Source: Streptomyces sp. TP-A0356 (GTDB lineage: Bacteria > Actinomycetota > Actinomycetes > Streptomycetales > Streptomycetaceae). From it: DNA of 64,000 nt. Made by a program: the position numbers and the translations under genes. Location of the stretch: contig NZ_BBZJ01000019.1 in NCBI RefSeq assembly GCF_001417775.1, forward strand, positions 124,001 to 188,000, given 5' to 3'. This document shows, in pieces, positions 37,428 to 46,663 of the stretch (within the stretch, counting starts at the first letter, position 1; the number at the start of each line of letters is the position of its first letter). Under the pieces are notes generated by a model. It was not told the DNA's origin, did not search any database, and saw only the letters and a program-made list of their open reading frames with translations.

Positions 37428-38491
37428 CGGCCCACCCGGGGATCGAGCAGCGGATAGATCAGGTCGGCCAGGGTGTTCATCACGATCACCGCCGCGGCGA
37501 AGACGAAGAACAGGCCCTGGACCAGGGGGAGATCGGGCACGCTCAGTGCCTGGTAGAAGAGGCCGCCGAGACCGGGCCAGGAGAACACGCTCTCGACGAG
37601 GATCACACCCGCCACGGTCCGGCCGAGATTGACGAAGATCAGTGTCACGGTGGGCAGCAGCGCGTTCGGCACGGCGTGCCGACGCCGCACCAGGTCGTCC
37701 CTGAGTCCCTTGGCGCGTGCGGTGGTCAGGTAGTCGCCGCCCATCTCGTCGAGCAGCGCCGAGCGGGTGACCAGCAGCGTCTGCCCGTACTCGACCGCGA
37801 CCAGCGTGAGGACCGGCAGGACGAGGTGGTGGGCGACGTCGATGACGTACGCGAGGCCCTGCTTGCCGCCCGACTCCATGCCGCCGGTCGGGAAGAGGCC
37901 GGGTATCGGCCCTGTGCCCACCGCCAACACGATGATGAGCAGGAGGCCCAGCCAGAACGACGGGATCGAGTAGAGGGTCAGCGCCAGACCGGTGTTGAGC
38001 CGGTCGCCGAGCCCGCCGTGGCGCCATGCCGAGCGGGTACCGAGGAACATGCCGAGGGCCGTGTAGAGGACGAACGCGGTACCGGTCAGCAGCAGGGTGT
38101 TCGGCAGTGCCTCGGTGATCTTGTCGAGGACGGGTGCCCGGAACTGGTACGACGTGCCGAGGTCCCCGGTGAGCGCCTTGCGGCAGTAGTCCGTGAACTG
38201 CTCCCACAGCGGCAGGTCGAGGCCGAACTCCCTGCGGTAGGCGGCCAGTTGTTCGGCGGACACCGGCCGGCCGCCCGTCATGTACTTGATGGGGTCGCCG
38301 GGGATCAGGCGGAAGAGGAAGAAGCTGGTGACGAGGACGGCGAGCAGCGAGACGGCCGCGCCGCCGGCCTTGCCCGCCGCGTACCGCAGGTACGCCCGCT
38401 CGGCGCCGGCCCGCGGCATGCGGGCCTGCGGACCGGAGGGGACCGGGCCCCCGGCCCCGTCCACCGGTGCGGAGGCTGCGTCAGCGGTCAT
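37424..38491 (-). CDS. oligopeptide/dipeptide ABC permease (DppB-like), importer 3
   Basis: 355 residues. An N-terminal cytoplasmic extension of about 40 residues is longer than usual. FRLIPGDPIKYM, the EAA loop DYLTTARAKGLRDD and the end DLIYPLLDPRVGR identify the family. About six membrane helices. It is 43 bp downstream of the binding-protein gene. Confidence 0.92.
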   Translation of the reverse strand: MTADAASAPVDGAGGPVPSGPQARMPRAGAERAYLRYAAGKAGGAAVSLLAVLVTSFFLFRLIPGDPIKYMTGGRPVSAEQLAAYRREFGLDLPLWEQFTDYCRKALTGDLGTSYQFRAPVLDKITEALPNTLLLTGTAFVLYTALGMFLGTRSAWRHGGLGDRLNTGLALTLYSIPSFWLGLLLIIVLAVGTGPIPGLFPTGGMESGGKQGLAYVIDVAHHLVLPVLTLVAVEYGQTLLVTRSALLDEMGGDYLTTARAKGLRDDLVRRRHAVPNALLPTVTLIFVNLGRTVAGVILVESVFSWPGLGGLFYQALSVPDLPLVQGLFFVFAAAVIVMNTLADLIYPLLDPRVGR

Positions 38492-38534
38492 GGGCGGCTG
38501 CCTGCCGGGTCTGTGCCACTGGGGGGTTCATCCG

Positions 38535-40385
38535 CTACTCACGGTCCTCGGCGGTGGCACGGCGACGCACCGCGAAGAACACCCCGGCGCCCACCAGGAC
38601 CACCACGCCCGCGACGATGCCGAGGACCACCCCGGTGGACGAGGAACCGCCGGCGGAGCCACCGGAGTCCGCCGGAACGGCCGACCACCAACTCCAGTAG
38701 CCGTCCTGGCCGTAGAGGTTGCCCGACTTCTCCGGCATGGTGGTGATCGACGTGATCTGGTCCGTCCGATAGGCCTCGACCGCGTTCGGATACGCCATGA
38801 CGTTCATGTACCCGAGGTCGTACAGCCGTGACTCCACCTGCTTGACGAGGGCGGCCCGACGGCCGGGGTCGTACTCCGCCAGCTGGCGGGCGTAGAGCTC
38901 GTCGTACGTCTTGTCGCAGATGAAGTCGTCCGTGGCGCCGGTGCTCCTGGGGGTGGACGGGAGTGCCGCGCAGGTGTGGATCGACAGCACGAAGTCCGGG
39001 TCGGGGTTGACGGACCAGCCGTCGAAGGCGAGGTCGTACTTGCCGGCGAGCCAGGGATCGGTCACGTTGTCCAGGCAGTCGAGCCTGACGCCGATGCCGA
39101 GCTTGCCCCACCACTCCTTCAGGTACTGGCCGACCGCCTTGTCGTTCGGGTCGGTGGAGTGGCACAGGAGCCGGTAGTCGATCGGCTTGCCGTCCTTGCC
39201 GACGCGTTTGCCGTCGCCGTTCCTCCGGTAGCCCGCCTCGTCGAGCAGCTGGGCCGCCTTGGCCGGGTCGTAGGCGAGTTCCTGGCCCGCCGACGGCTTC
39301 CAGAAGTACGTGGTGAAGCGCGGCGGGATGTACCCGGCCCCCTCGACCGCGTGCCCCTGGAAGACCTTGTCGACGATGGTCTTGCGGTCGACCGCCATGA
39401 ACAGCGCCTGCCGCACCTTCTGGTCGAGCAGCGACTCGTGGCCGTCGCCGAAGCGTTGGCCGTCCCTGGACCGGGCGCCCGGGTTGGTGGCGATGGCGTA
39501 GAAGCGGCGGCCCGGTGAGTCGTTGACCCTGATGTCCTTCTGTCCACGGAGTGCGGAGGACTGAGCGGGGGTCAGCCCGCTCACGAAGGAGACCTCGCCC
39601 TTCTGCAGGGCCGCGACGGCCGCGTCACCGTCCTTGTAGTACTTGAACACCAGCTCGTCGAACTTCGGGGCCCCGCGCCAGAAGCGCTTGTTGGGCTTGA
39701 GCCGCACATAGCTGTCGGGCTTGTAGTCGGTGAGGACGAAGGGCCCGTTGCCGACGACGGGGAAGCTCTTGTCGTTGTTGAACTTCGAGAAGTCCTCCAC
39801 GTGCTCCCAGATGTGCTTGGGCACGATCGGGACGTCGAGGGCGGTCATGGTGGCCTGCGGCTTCTTGAGTTCCACGACCAGCCGGGTGGCGCTGGGAGCC
39901 GTGACCTTCCTGAAGTTGGCGACGAAGCTGCCGTTCGCGGTGGCGGCCTTCTCGTCGCTCATCATCTTGTCGAACGTCCACGCCGCGTCCTCGGCGGTGA
40001 CCTTCTCCCCGTCCGACCACTCGGTGCCGGAGCGGATCGTGTAGGTCCAGGTCAGCTTGTCGGCGGAGGGCGTCCACCGGGTGGCGAGCCCGGGGATCGT
40101 GTGGGCGTCCTTGGGGTCGTAGTCGGTGAGGTACTCGTACATCAGCCGGTTGATGCTCGTACTGACCAGACGCGTCGCCAGGAAGGGGCTCAGCGAGTCC
40201 ACGCTCTGGGCGACCGCCACGGTGAGGACCTTGTCGCCCGGCTTCGCCTCGGCCTGCTGGGGTGCGGTGAGCGGTGTCGCGAGGGCGGCCGTGAGCGTCA
40301 GGGCGGCGGCGAGCAGCCGGGGGGTGCGGGTCCGATGGGAGTCCGGGCGCGAGCGCCCGCTGCCGTGCTGGTCTTGGGTGCTCAT
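38535..40385 (-). CDS. peptide-binding protein with C-terminal membrane anchor, importer 3
   Basis: 616 residues from the ATG at 40385; longer readings to the right run through promoter sequence. The signal peptide (LLAAALTLTAALATPLTA, cleavage near AEA) lacks a lipobox cysteine. An SBP_bac_5 domain follows (KVLTVAVAQSVDSLSPF). After a Ser/Gly linker there is a C-terminal helix (GVVLGIVAGVVVLVGAGVFF) ending with RRR. The protein is therefore probably held by a C-terminal transmembrane anchor rather than a lipid, which is unusual for a Gram-positive binding protein. It is the first gene of its operon, with a consensus promoter upstream. Confidence 0.9.
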   Translation of the reverse strand: MSTQDQHGSGRSRPDSHRTRTPRLLAAALTLTAALATPLTAPQQAEAKPGDKVLTVAVAQSVDSLSPFLATRLVSTSINRLMYEYLTDYDPKDAHTIPGLATRWTPSADKLTWTYTIRSGTEWSDGEKVTAEDAAWTFDKMMSDEKAATANGSFVANFRKVTAPSATRLVVELKKPQATMTALDVPIVPKHIWEHVEDFSKFNNDKSFPVVGNGPFVLTDYKPDSYVRLKPNKRFWRGAPKFDELVFKYYKDGDAAVAALQKGEVSFVSGLTPAQSSALRGQKDIRVNDSPGRRFYAIATNPGARSRDGQRFGDGHESLLDQKVRQALFMAVDRKTIVDKVFQGHAVEGAGYIPPRFTTYFWKPSAGQELAYDPAKAAQLLDEAGYRRNGDGKRVGKDGKPIDYRLLCHSTDPNDKAVGQYLKEWWGKLGIGVRLDCLDNVTDPWLAGKYDLAFDGWSVNPDPDFVLSIHTCAALPSTPRSTGATDDFICDKTYDELYARQLAEYDPGRRAALVKQVESRLYDLGYMNVMAYPNAVEAYRTDQITSITTMPEKSGNLYGQDGYWSWWSAVPADSGGSAGGSSSTGVVLGIVAGVVVLVGAGVFFAVRRRATAEDRE

Positions 40386-40872
40386 CGATCGTGACCTCGC
40401 GTCGTCATGGGCACAGGAACGGCTTGTCGGAGTGCTTGATCGAGCCAGAACGGGTGACGCCAGCTGGGTGAAGAGTGTGTCTATCAGCGGCACTCCGCGT
40501 GCGTCAACGGCGCGTGAACCCCTTGTGGCCTGCGGAAATGACAGGTTGACGCGAATTCGGCAGCCAATGGTCCACACCTGTGAAGCACCCCTGGTGAGGG
40601 CCTGACGACGCATCGGCCGACTGCTGGGCGAAAGGGTGTCCGATCGCTGGACGAGTGGTGACGGCCGACATCTCGGCGGACGTGAGGGGTGGGTCGGCTG
40701 CCGGGCCGGGCCGTGGTCGCGGGAGTCCGCCACGGGAGGAATTGTCCGGGCGTACGGCGTGGCACCCGGACGGGTGGGATGCGTATGCGATGTGGTCGCT
40801 CTGCGCTGATATTGAACCGGTAGTGGATCAGCGCCCGGCGCGGAGGCACGACGCATTCCGAGGAGGCATGCC
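40386..40872. other. divergent control region of importers 3 and 2
   Basis: 487 bp without a gene. A good promoter points left (40478-40507). For the rightward importer 2 operon I see no clear consensus, only lower GC at 40785-40830 and AGGAGG at 40861-40866. Open frames across this region are extensions of neighbouring genes. Confidence 0.5.
40478..40507 (-). promoter_or_regulatory. sigma-70 (HrdB-like) promoter of importer 3 operon
   Basis: On the minus strand TTGACG is followed after 18 bp by TAGACA. Transcription would start about 85 bp before the ATG at 40385. This is the best promoter match in the window. Confidence 0.7.
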
Positions 40873-42495
40873 ATGCGTGGAGCCAGGCACGCCAGGTGGG
40901 CCGTCGGTGCGGCGGCAGCGGCCCTTCTGGCGGCCGCCTGCGCCGGGGGCGGGGGCGGCGGCAGCAGCCCCGGAGTGCTCAGCTCCTCCTGGGGCGACCC
41001 GCAGAACCCGCTGGAACCGTCCAACACCAACGAGGTCCAGGGCGGCAAGGTCCTCGACATGGTCTTCCGCGGACTCAAGCGCTACAACCCCAGGACCGGC
41101 GCGGCCGAGAACATGCTCGCCGACAGGATCGAGACCTCGGACGCGCGGCACTTCACCATCACCGTCAAGGACGGCTGGACGTTCAGCAACGGCGAACCCG
41201 TCACCGCCCGGTCCTTCGTGGACGCCTGGAACTACGGCGCCAGCCTGCGGAACAACCAGAAGAACGCGTACTTCTTCGGATACATCGAGGGCTACGACAA
41301 GGTGCACCCGGACACCGGCGCCCAGAGCGCCGACACCCTCTCCGGCCTCAGGGCGACCGGCACCCGCACCTTCACCGTCACGCTCAACCAGAAGTTCTCG
41401 ACGTTCCCGGACACCCTCGGCTACGCGGCCTTCTCCCCGCTGCCCAGGACCTTCTTCGACAACCACGCGGCCTGGGTGAAGAAGCCGGTCGGCAACGGCC
41501 CGTACCGGATCAACTCCTACACCAGGGGCTTCATGATGTCCCTCAGGAAGTGGGACGGCTACCCGGGCCCGGACAAGGCGCAGAACAACGGGGTCGACCT
41601 CAAGGTCTACACCGACACCAACACCGCCTACACCGATCTGCTGGCCGGCAACCTCGATCTCGTCGACGACGTGCCCGCCCCACAGCTCAAGTACGTCAAG
41701 GCCGATCTGGACGGCCGGTACATCAACGCCCCGGCCGGCATCATCCAGACCCTCGCCTTCCCCTACTACGACCCGAAGTGGGCCAGGCCCGGGACGGCGA
41801 AGGTCCGCACGGGCCTGTCCATGGCCATCAACCGGGACCAGATCACCCGCACGATCTTCCACGGGACGCGCACACCCGCCACCGACTGGACCTCTCCCGT
41901 CCTCGGCGTGGACGGCGGCTTCAAGGCAGGACTGTGCGGTGCTGCCTGCACCTACAACCCCACCCAGGCCAGGAAGCTGGTCCAGGAGGGCGGCGGGCTG
42001 CCCGGCGGCCAGGTCAAGATCGCGTACAACGCGGACACGGGCTCGCACAGGGAGTGGGCGAACGCCGTGTGCAACTCCATCAACAACGCCCTCGGCAATG
42101 ACAGGGCGTGCGTCGGCAATCCGGTCGGCACCTTCGCCGACTTCCGCAACCAGATCAGCGGGCACAAGATGCAGGGCCCCTTCCGCGCGGGCTGGCAGAT
42201 GGACTACCCGCTCATCCAGAACTTCCTGCAGCCGCTCTACTACACCAACGCCTCCTCCAACGACGGCAAGTGGTCCGACAAGGACTTCGACAGACTCGTC
42301 GACCGGGCGAACGCCGAGAGCGACAAGGCCCGGGCCGTGCGGCTGTTCCAGCAGGCCGAGGGGGTCCTACGGGACAACATGGCCGCCATTCCCCTCTGGT
42401 ACCAGAACGGCAGCGCCGGATACGCGCAGCGCCTCTCCCACGTGGCGCTCAACCCCTTCAGCGTCCCCGTCTACAACGAGATCAAGGTCGGCTGA
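40873..42495 (+). CDS. oligopeptide-binding lipoprotein, importer 2
   Basis: 540 residues, ATG with AGGAGG. Lipoprotein signal to about Cys23 (LLAAACAGG), a poly-Gly linker, then an SBP_bac_5 domain. It carries extra cysteines (GLCGAACTY near residue 357 and CNSIN...RAC near residue 400) that may form disulfides. It is paralogous to the binding protein of importer 1 but clearly diverged in the ligand-binding body, so the two probably take different peptides. The permease gene follows after 33 bp without the hairpins found in importer 1. Confidence 0.92.
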   Translation: MRGARHARWAVGAAAAALLAAACAGGGGGGSSPGVLSSSWGDPQNPLEPSNTNEVQGGKVLDMVFRGLKRYNPRTGAAENMLADRIETSDARHFTITVKDGWTFSNGEPVTARSFVDAWNYGASLRNNQKNAYFFGYIEGYDKVHPDTGAQSADTLSGLRATGTRTFTVTLNQKFSTFPDTLGYAAFSPLPRTFFDNHAAWVKKPVGNGPYRINSYTRGFMMSLRKWDGYPGPDKAQNNGVDLKVYTDTNTAYTDLLAGNLDLVDDVPAPQLKYVKADLDGRYINAPAGIIQTLAFPYYDPKWARPGTAKVRTGLSMAINRDQITRTIFHGTRTPATDWTSPVLGVDGGFKAGLCGAACTYNPTQARKLVQEGGGLPGGQVKIAYNADTGSHREWANAVCNSINNALGNDRACVGNPVGTFADFRNQISGHKMQGPFRAGWQMDYPLIQNFLQPLYYTNASSNDGKWSDKDFDRLVDRANAESDKARAVRLFQQAEGVLRDNMAAIPLWYQNGSAGYAQRLSHVALNPFSVPVYNEIKVG

Positions 42496-42528
42496 ATCCC
42501 ACAGCAGCCCGCTACCCCCGGAGGCCCC

Positions 42529-43452
42529 ATGGGACGGTACGTCGTCCGGCGTCTGCTGCAGATGATCCCGGTCTTCCTCGGCGCCACCCTGTTGATCTTC
42601 CTGATGGTCAACGTGATGGGCGATCCCATCGCGGGCCTGTGCGGCGAGCGGCAGTGCGATCCCGCCACGGCCGCCCAGCTGCGCCGGGAGTTCGGCCTCG
42701 ACAAGCCCTTGTGGCAGCAATACGCGACCTATATGGGCCACGTCTTCACCGGCGACTTCGGCACCGCCTTCAACGGGCAGAACGTCACCGAGCTGATGGC
42801 GACGGCCTTTCCGGTCACCATCCGGCTGACCGTCGTCGCGATCCTCTTCGAGATCGCAATCGGCATCGCGCTCGGCGTGGTCACCGGTCTGCGCCGCGGG
42901 CGCCCCGTCGACACGACGGTACTGCTGGTCACCCTCGTCGTGATCTCGGTGCCGACCTTCGTCACCGGCCTGCTGCTGCAGCTGCTGCTCGGCGTCGAGT
43001 GGCGCTGGGTCAGACCGTCGGTCTCCCCGGACGCCGGCTTCGGGGAGCTGATCGTGCCCGGGCTCGTCCTCGCGTCCGTGTCCCTCGCCTACGTCACCCG
43101 ACTGACCCGGACCTCCATCGCCGAGAACAAGCGCTCCGACTACGTCCGCACCGCCATCGCCAAGGGGCTGCCGCGACGTCGTGTGATCACCCGGCATCTG
43201 CTGCGCAACTCGCTCATCCCCGTCGTCACCTTCATCGGCACCGACATCGGCGCCCTCATGGGAGGGGCGATCGTCACCGAGCGGATCTTCAACATCCACG
43301 GGGTCGGCTACCAGCTCTACCAGGGGATCCTGCGGCAGAACACGCAGACGGTCGTCGGCTTCGTGACGGTCCTCGTCCTTGTCTTCCTGGTCGCCAACCT
43401 GCTCGTCGACCTCCTCTACGCCGTACTCGACCCGAGGATCCGCTATGCCTGA
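42529..43452 (+). CDS. oligopeptide ABC permease (DppB/OppB-like), importer 2
   Basis: 307 residues, GGAGG upstream. It opens MGRYVVRRLLQM like its importer 1 paralogue. Six helices; EAA loop DYVRTAIAKGLPRR; ends DLLYAVLDPRIRYA. A CGERQC cysteine pair lies in the first periplasmic region and is absent from importer 1. It overlaps the next gene by 8 bp. Confidence 0.92.
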   Translation: MGRYVVRRLLQMIPVFLGATLLIFLMVNVMGDPIAGLCGERQCDPATAAQLRREFGLDKPLWQQYATYMGHVFTGDFGTAFNGQNVTELMATAFPVTIRLTVVAILFEIAIGIALGVVTGLRRGRPVDTTVLLVTLVVISVPTFVTGLLLQLLLGVEWRWVRPSVSPDAGFGELIVPGLVLASVSLAYVTRLTRTSIAENKRSDYVRTAIAKGLPRRRVITRHLLRNSLIPVVTFIGTDIGALMGGAIVTERIFNIHGVGYQLYQGILRQNTQTVVGFVTVLVLVFLVANLLVDLLYAVLDPRIRYA

Positions 43453-44428
43453 GCAGCCGCCGTACGAGCCCGAGGGCGCCATCGCCGGGACCGGCATGGG
43501 CGGCGCCATGGACCTCGCCGCCAGCGAGGCGACCACCCTGGAGAGGGCGCCGGGAGGCCCTGCGGGCCCGGGCCCCGTCGGCAAGCCGCGCAGCCTCTGG
43601 TCCGACGCGCTGCGCGACCTGTGCCGCAACCCCGTCTTCCTCCTGTCCGGGCTGGTGATCCTCTTCCTCGTCGTGATCTCCGTCCGGCCGTCCCTGATCA
43701 CCTCCGGCAACCCCCTCAGCTGCGATCTCGCCAAGGCCCTGGAGGGCTCCCAGCCCGGGCACCCGTTCGGATTCGACGGTCAGGGCTGCGACGTGTACAC
43801 GCGGACCGTCTACGGCGCCCGTACGTCCGTCACCGTCGGCGTCTGCGCGACGCTCGGCGTGGCGCTCCTCGGCTCGGTCCTGGGCGGGCTCGCCGGGTTC
43901 TTCGGCGGAGGGTGGGACGCGATCCTGTCCCGGGTCACCGACATCTTCTTCGCCATCCCCGTCGTGCTGGGCGGTCTGGTCCTGCTGTCCGTGGTGACCA
44001 GCAACACGGTCTGGCCGGTCGTGGGATTCATCGTGCTGCTCGGCTGGCCGCAGATCTCCCGTATCGCCCGCGGCTCGGTGATCACCGCCAAACAGAACGA
44101 CTACGTCCAGGCCGCCCGCGCCCTCGGCGCCTCAAGCTCCCGCATCCTGCTCAGGCACATCGCCCCCAACGCCGTCGCCCCGGTGATCGTCGTGGCGACC
44201 ATCGCGCTCGGCACCTACATCGCGTTGGAGGCGACCTTGTCCTACCTCGGGGTCGGGCTGAAGCCGCCGAGCGTCTCCTGGGGGATCGACATCTCCGCCG
44301 CCTCCCCGTACATCCGCAACGCCCCGCACGCGCTGCTGTGGCCCGCCGGAGCCCTCGCGATCACCGTGCTCGCGTTCATCATGCTCGGCGACGCGGTGCG
44401 CGACGCCCTCGACCCGAAGCTGAGGTGA
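43445..44428 (+). CDS. oligopeptide ABC permease (DppC/OppC-like), importer 2
   Basis: 327 residues. The N-terminal cytoplasmic part is about 60 residues. In the first periplasmic loop two cysteines appear (NPLSCDLAK and DGQGCDVYTR) where relatives read GTDxxGRDxxSR, so this hallmark is altered. EAA loop VQAARALGASSSRI; ends DALDPKLR. It overlaps the ATPase gene by 4 bp. Confidence 0.92.
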   Translation: MPEQPPYEPEGAIAGTGMGGAMDLAASEATTLERAPGGPAGPGPVGKPRSLWSDALRDLCRNPVFLLSGLVILFLVVISVRPSLITSGNPLSCDLAKALEGSQPGHPFGFDGQGCDVYTRTVYGARTSVTVGVCATLGVALLGSVLGGLAGFFGGGWDAILSRVTDIFFAIPVVLGGLVLLSVVTSNTVWPVVGFIVLLGWPQISRIARGSVITAKQNDYVQAARALGASSSRILLRHIAPNAVAPVIVVATIALGTYIALEATLSYLGVGLKPPSVSWGIDISAASPYIRNAPHALLWPAGALAITVLAFIMLGDAVRDALDPKLR

Positions 44429-45423
44429 CGGCGGTGCTGCTCGAAGTGCGGGATCTGCATGTGGAGTTCCGGATGCGGGACGGCATCGCCAAGGCCGTCA
44501 ACGGGGTCGGCTACGCCGTCGACGCGGGCGAGACGCTCGCCGTCCTCGGCGAGTCCGGCTCCGGCAAGTCCGTCACCGCGCAGGCGGTCATGGGGATCCT
44601 CGACACCCCGCCCGCCAGGATCACCGGCGGCGAGGTTCTCTTCCAGGGCCGGGACCTGCTGACCCTGAAGGAGGAGGAGCGGCGCAGGATCCGTGGCGCC
44701 GAGATGGCCATGATCTTCCAGGACGCGCTGTCCGCCCTCAATCCCGTGCTCACCGTGGGCGACCAGCTCGGCGAGATGTTCGTCGTGCACCGGGGCATGT
44801 CGAAGAAGGACGCCCGCGCCCGGGCCGTCGAGCTGATGGACCGGGTCCGGATCCCGGCGGCCGCGCAGCGCGTACGCGACTATCCGCACCAGTTCTCCGG
44901 CGGCATGCGCCAGCGCATCATGATCGCCATGGCGCTGGCGCTCGAGCCCGCGCTGATCATCGCGGACGAGCCCACCACCGCCCTCGACGTCACCGTCCAG
45001 GCCCAGGTCATGGACCTGCTCGCCGAGCTGCAGCGCGAGTACCGCATGGGCCTCATCCTCATCACGCACGACCTCGGCGTCGTCGCGGACGTCGCCGACC
45101 GGATCGCCGTCATGTACGCGGGCCGGATCATCGAGTCCGCTCCCGTGCACGACATCTACAAGGCGCCGGCCCACCCCTACACCCGGGGGCTGCTCGACTC
45201 CATCCCCCGGCTCGACCAGAAGGGCCGGCAGCTCTACGCCATCAAGGGCCTGCCGCCGAACCTCATGAACATCCCGCCGGGCTGCGCCTTCCACCCCCGC
45301 TGCCCGATGGCCCGGGACGTGTGCCGGACCGACGTTCCACCGCTCTACGAGGTCGAAGACGCGGGCAGCGACCGGGTGAGCGCCTGCCACTTCTGGAGGG
45401 AGTGTCTGCATGGCCGGCCCTGA
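44425..45423 (+). CDS. oligopeptide ABC ATPase (DppD/OppD-like), importer 2
   Basis: 332 residues from a GTG overlapping the permease stop by 4 bp; a GTG at 44434 is an alternative. Walker A GESGSGKS, signature FSGGMRQRI, Walker B LIIADEPTTALD, and C-terminal PPGCAFHPRC. It is nearly identical in motif context to the ATPase at 31700 but lacks that protein's 30-residue N-terminal extension. It overlaps the next gene by 14 bp. Confidence 0.94.
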   Translation: MTAVLLEVRDLHVEFRMRDGIAKAVNGVGYAVDAGETLAVLGESGSGKSVTAQAVMGILDTPPARITGGEVLFQGRDLLTLKEEERRRIRGAEMAMIFQDALSALNPVLTVGDQLGEMFVVHRGMSKKDARARAVELMDRVRIPAAAQRVRDYPHQFSGGMRQRIMIAMALALEPALIIADEPTTALDVTVQAQVMDLLAELQREYRMGLILITHDLGVVADVADRIAVMYAGRIIESAPVHDIYKAPAHPYTRGLLDSIPRLDQKGRQLYAIKGLPPNLMNIPPGCAFHPRCPMARDVCRTDVPPLYEVEDAGSDRVSACHFWRECLHGRP

Positions 45424-46489
45424 GCCGCTTCTGGAGGTCAGCGGGCTGGTCAAGTACTACCCGCTGACCCGGGGCGTCCTCTTCAAGAAGCAGATCGGCG
45501 CGGTCAGGGCGGTGGACGGCGTCGACTTCGCCCTCGCCCGGGGCGAGACCCTCGGCGTCGTCGGCGAGTCCGGCTGCGGCAAGTCCACGCTCGCCAGGAT
45601 GCTGGTCAACCTGGAGAAGCCCACCGCCGGTTCGATCCGGTTCAAGGGCGAGGACATCACCAAGCTGTCCGGGCGCGCCCTGAAGGCCGTGCGTCGCAAC
45701 ATCCAGATGGTGTTCCAGGACCCGTACACCTCCCTGAACCCCCGGATGACCGTGGGTGACATCGTCGGGGAGCCGTACGAGATCCACCCCGAGGCCGCGC
45801 CCAAGGGCGAGCGGCGCCGGCGAGTGCAGGAGCTGCTCGACGTGGTGGGCCTCAACCCCGAGTACATCAACCGCTATCCGCACCAGTTCTCCGGCGGCCA
45901 GCGCCAGCGCATCGGCATCGCCCGGGGGCTCGCGCTGCGCCCGGAGATCATCGTCGCCGACGAGCCGGTCTCCGCGCTCGACGTGTCCGTGCAGGCCCAG
46001 GTGATCAACCTGCTGGCGGAGCTCCAGGACGAGTTCGGGCTGTCGTACGTCTTCATCGCGCACGACCTGTCGATCGTGCGGCACATCTCCGACCGGGTCG
46101 GGGTGATGTACCTGGGGAAGATCGTGGAGATCGGCAGCGACACGGAGATCTACGACCATCCGACGCACCCCTACACCCAGGCCCTGCTGTCCGCCGTGCC
46201 CGTGCCCGACCCCGACGCGCGAGAGCGCCGGGAGCGGATCATCCTCAGCGGCGACGTCCCGTCCCCGACGGACATCCCCTCGGGCTGTCGCTTCCGCACG
46301 CGCTGTTGGAAGGCCCGGGAGCGGTGCACCGTGGAGGTGCCGCCGCTCGCGGTCCCCGAGAAGTTCCGTCCGGCGGGGGGACCCGCGGCACACGACTCGG
46401 CGTGCCACTTCGCGGAGGAGAAGAGGGTGGTGCCGCCCGAGGAGCCGGCGTCGGATCGGCCCGAGGAGCCGCGAACACCCGGGGGATGA
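45410..46489 (+). CDS. oligopeptide ABC ATPase (DppF/OppF-like), importer 2
   Basis: 359 residues, ATG with GGAGGGAG upstream. Walker A GESGCGKS, FQDPYTSLNPRM, signature FSGGQRQRIGIARG, Walker B IIVADEPVSALD, C-terminal GCRFRTRCWKARERC. Long stretches match the importer 1 paralogue. A Pro/Glu-rich tail of about 20 residues is added at the end. It closes the operon; a bidirectional hairpin follows. Confidence 0.94.
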   Translation: MAGPEPLLEVSGLVKYYPLTRGVLFKKQIGAVRAVDGVDFALARGETLGVVGESGCGKSTLARMLVNLEKPTAGSIRFKGEDITKLSGRALKAVRRNIQMVFQDPYTSLNPRMTVGDIVGEPYEIHPEAAPKGERRRRVQELLDVVGLNPEYINRYPHQFSGGQRQRIGIARGLALRPEIIVADEPVSALDVSVQAQVINLLAELQDEFGLSYVFIAHDLSIVRHISDRVGVMYLGKIVEIGSDTEIYDHPTHPYTQALLSAVPVPDPDARERRERIILSGDVPSPTDIPSGCRFRTRCWKARERCTVEVPPLAVPEKFRPAGGPAAHDSACHFAEEKRVVPPEEPASDRPEEPRTPGG

Positions 46490-46619
46490 GCCGCACAAGG
46501 AGCCCGTACAACCGGGCAAATGCCCACGAACGCCGTTAACACACAGGCAACTTGGCCGACGCCATTCCGATATACGGACGCGGCAGAGTGAACAGCGTAC
46601 GGCCGTGCGGGTGCCGTGA

Positions 46620-46653
46620 ACGGGCCGGAGTGCACCATGTCACTCCGGCCCGT
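46620..46653. terminator. bidirectional terminator, importer 2 and S9 peptidase
   Basis: A 13-bp perfect stem (ACGGGCCGGAGTG and complement) with an 8-nt loop, 11 bp from the peptidase stop and 130 bp from the last importer gene. Confidence 0.8.
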
Positions 46654-46663
46654 TGCCGTGGGT

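Noticed and set aside
40386..41078. N-terminal extension of the importer 3 receptor to 41078
   Set aside because: It would cover the promoter at 40478-40507 and the start of importer 2, and it would bury the signal peptide.
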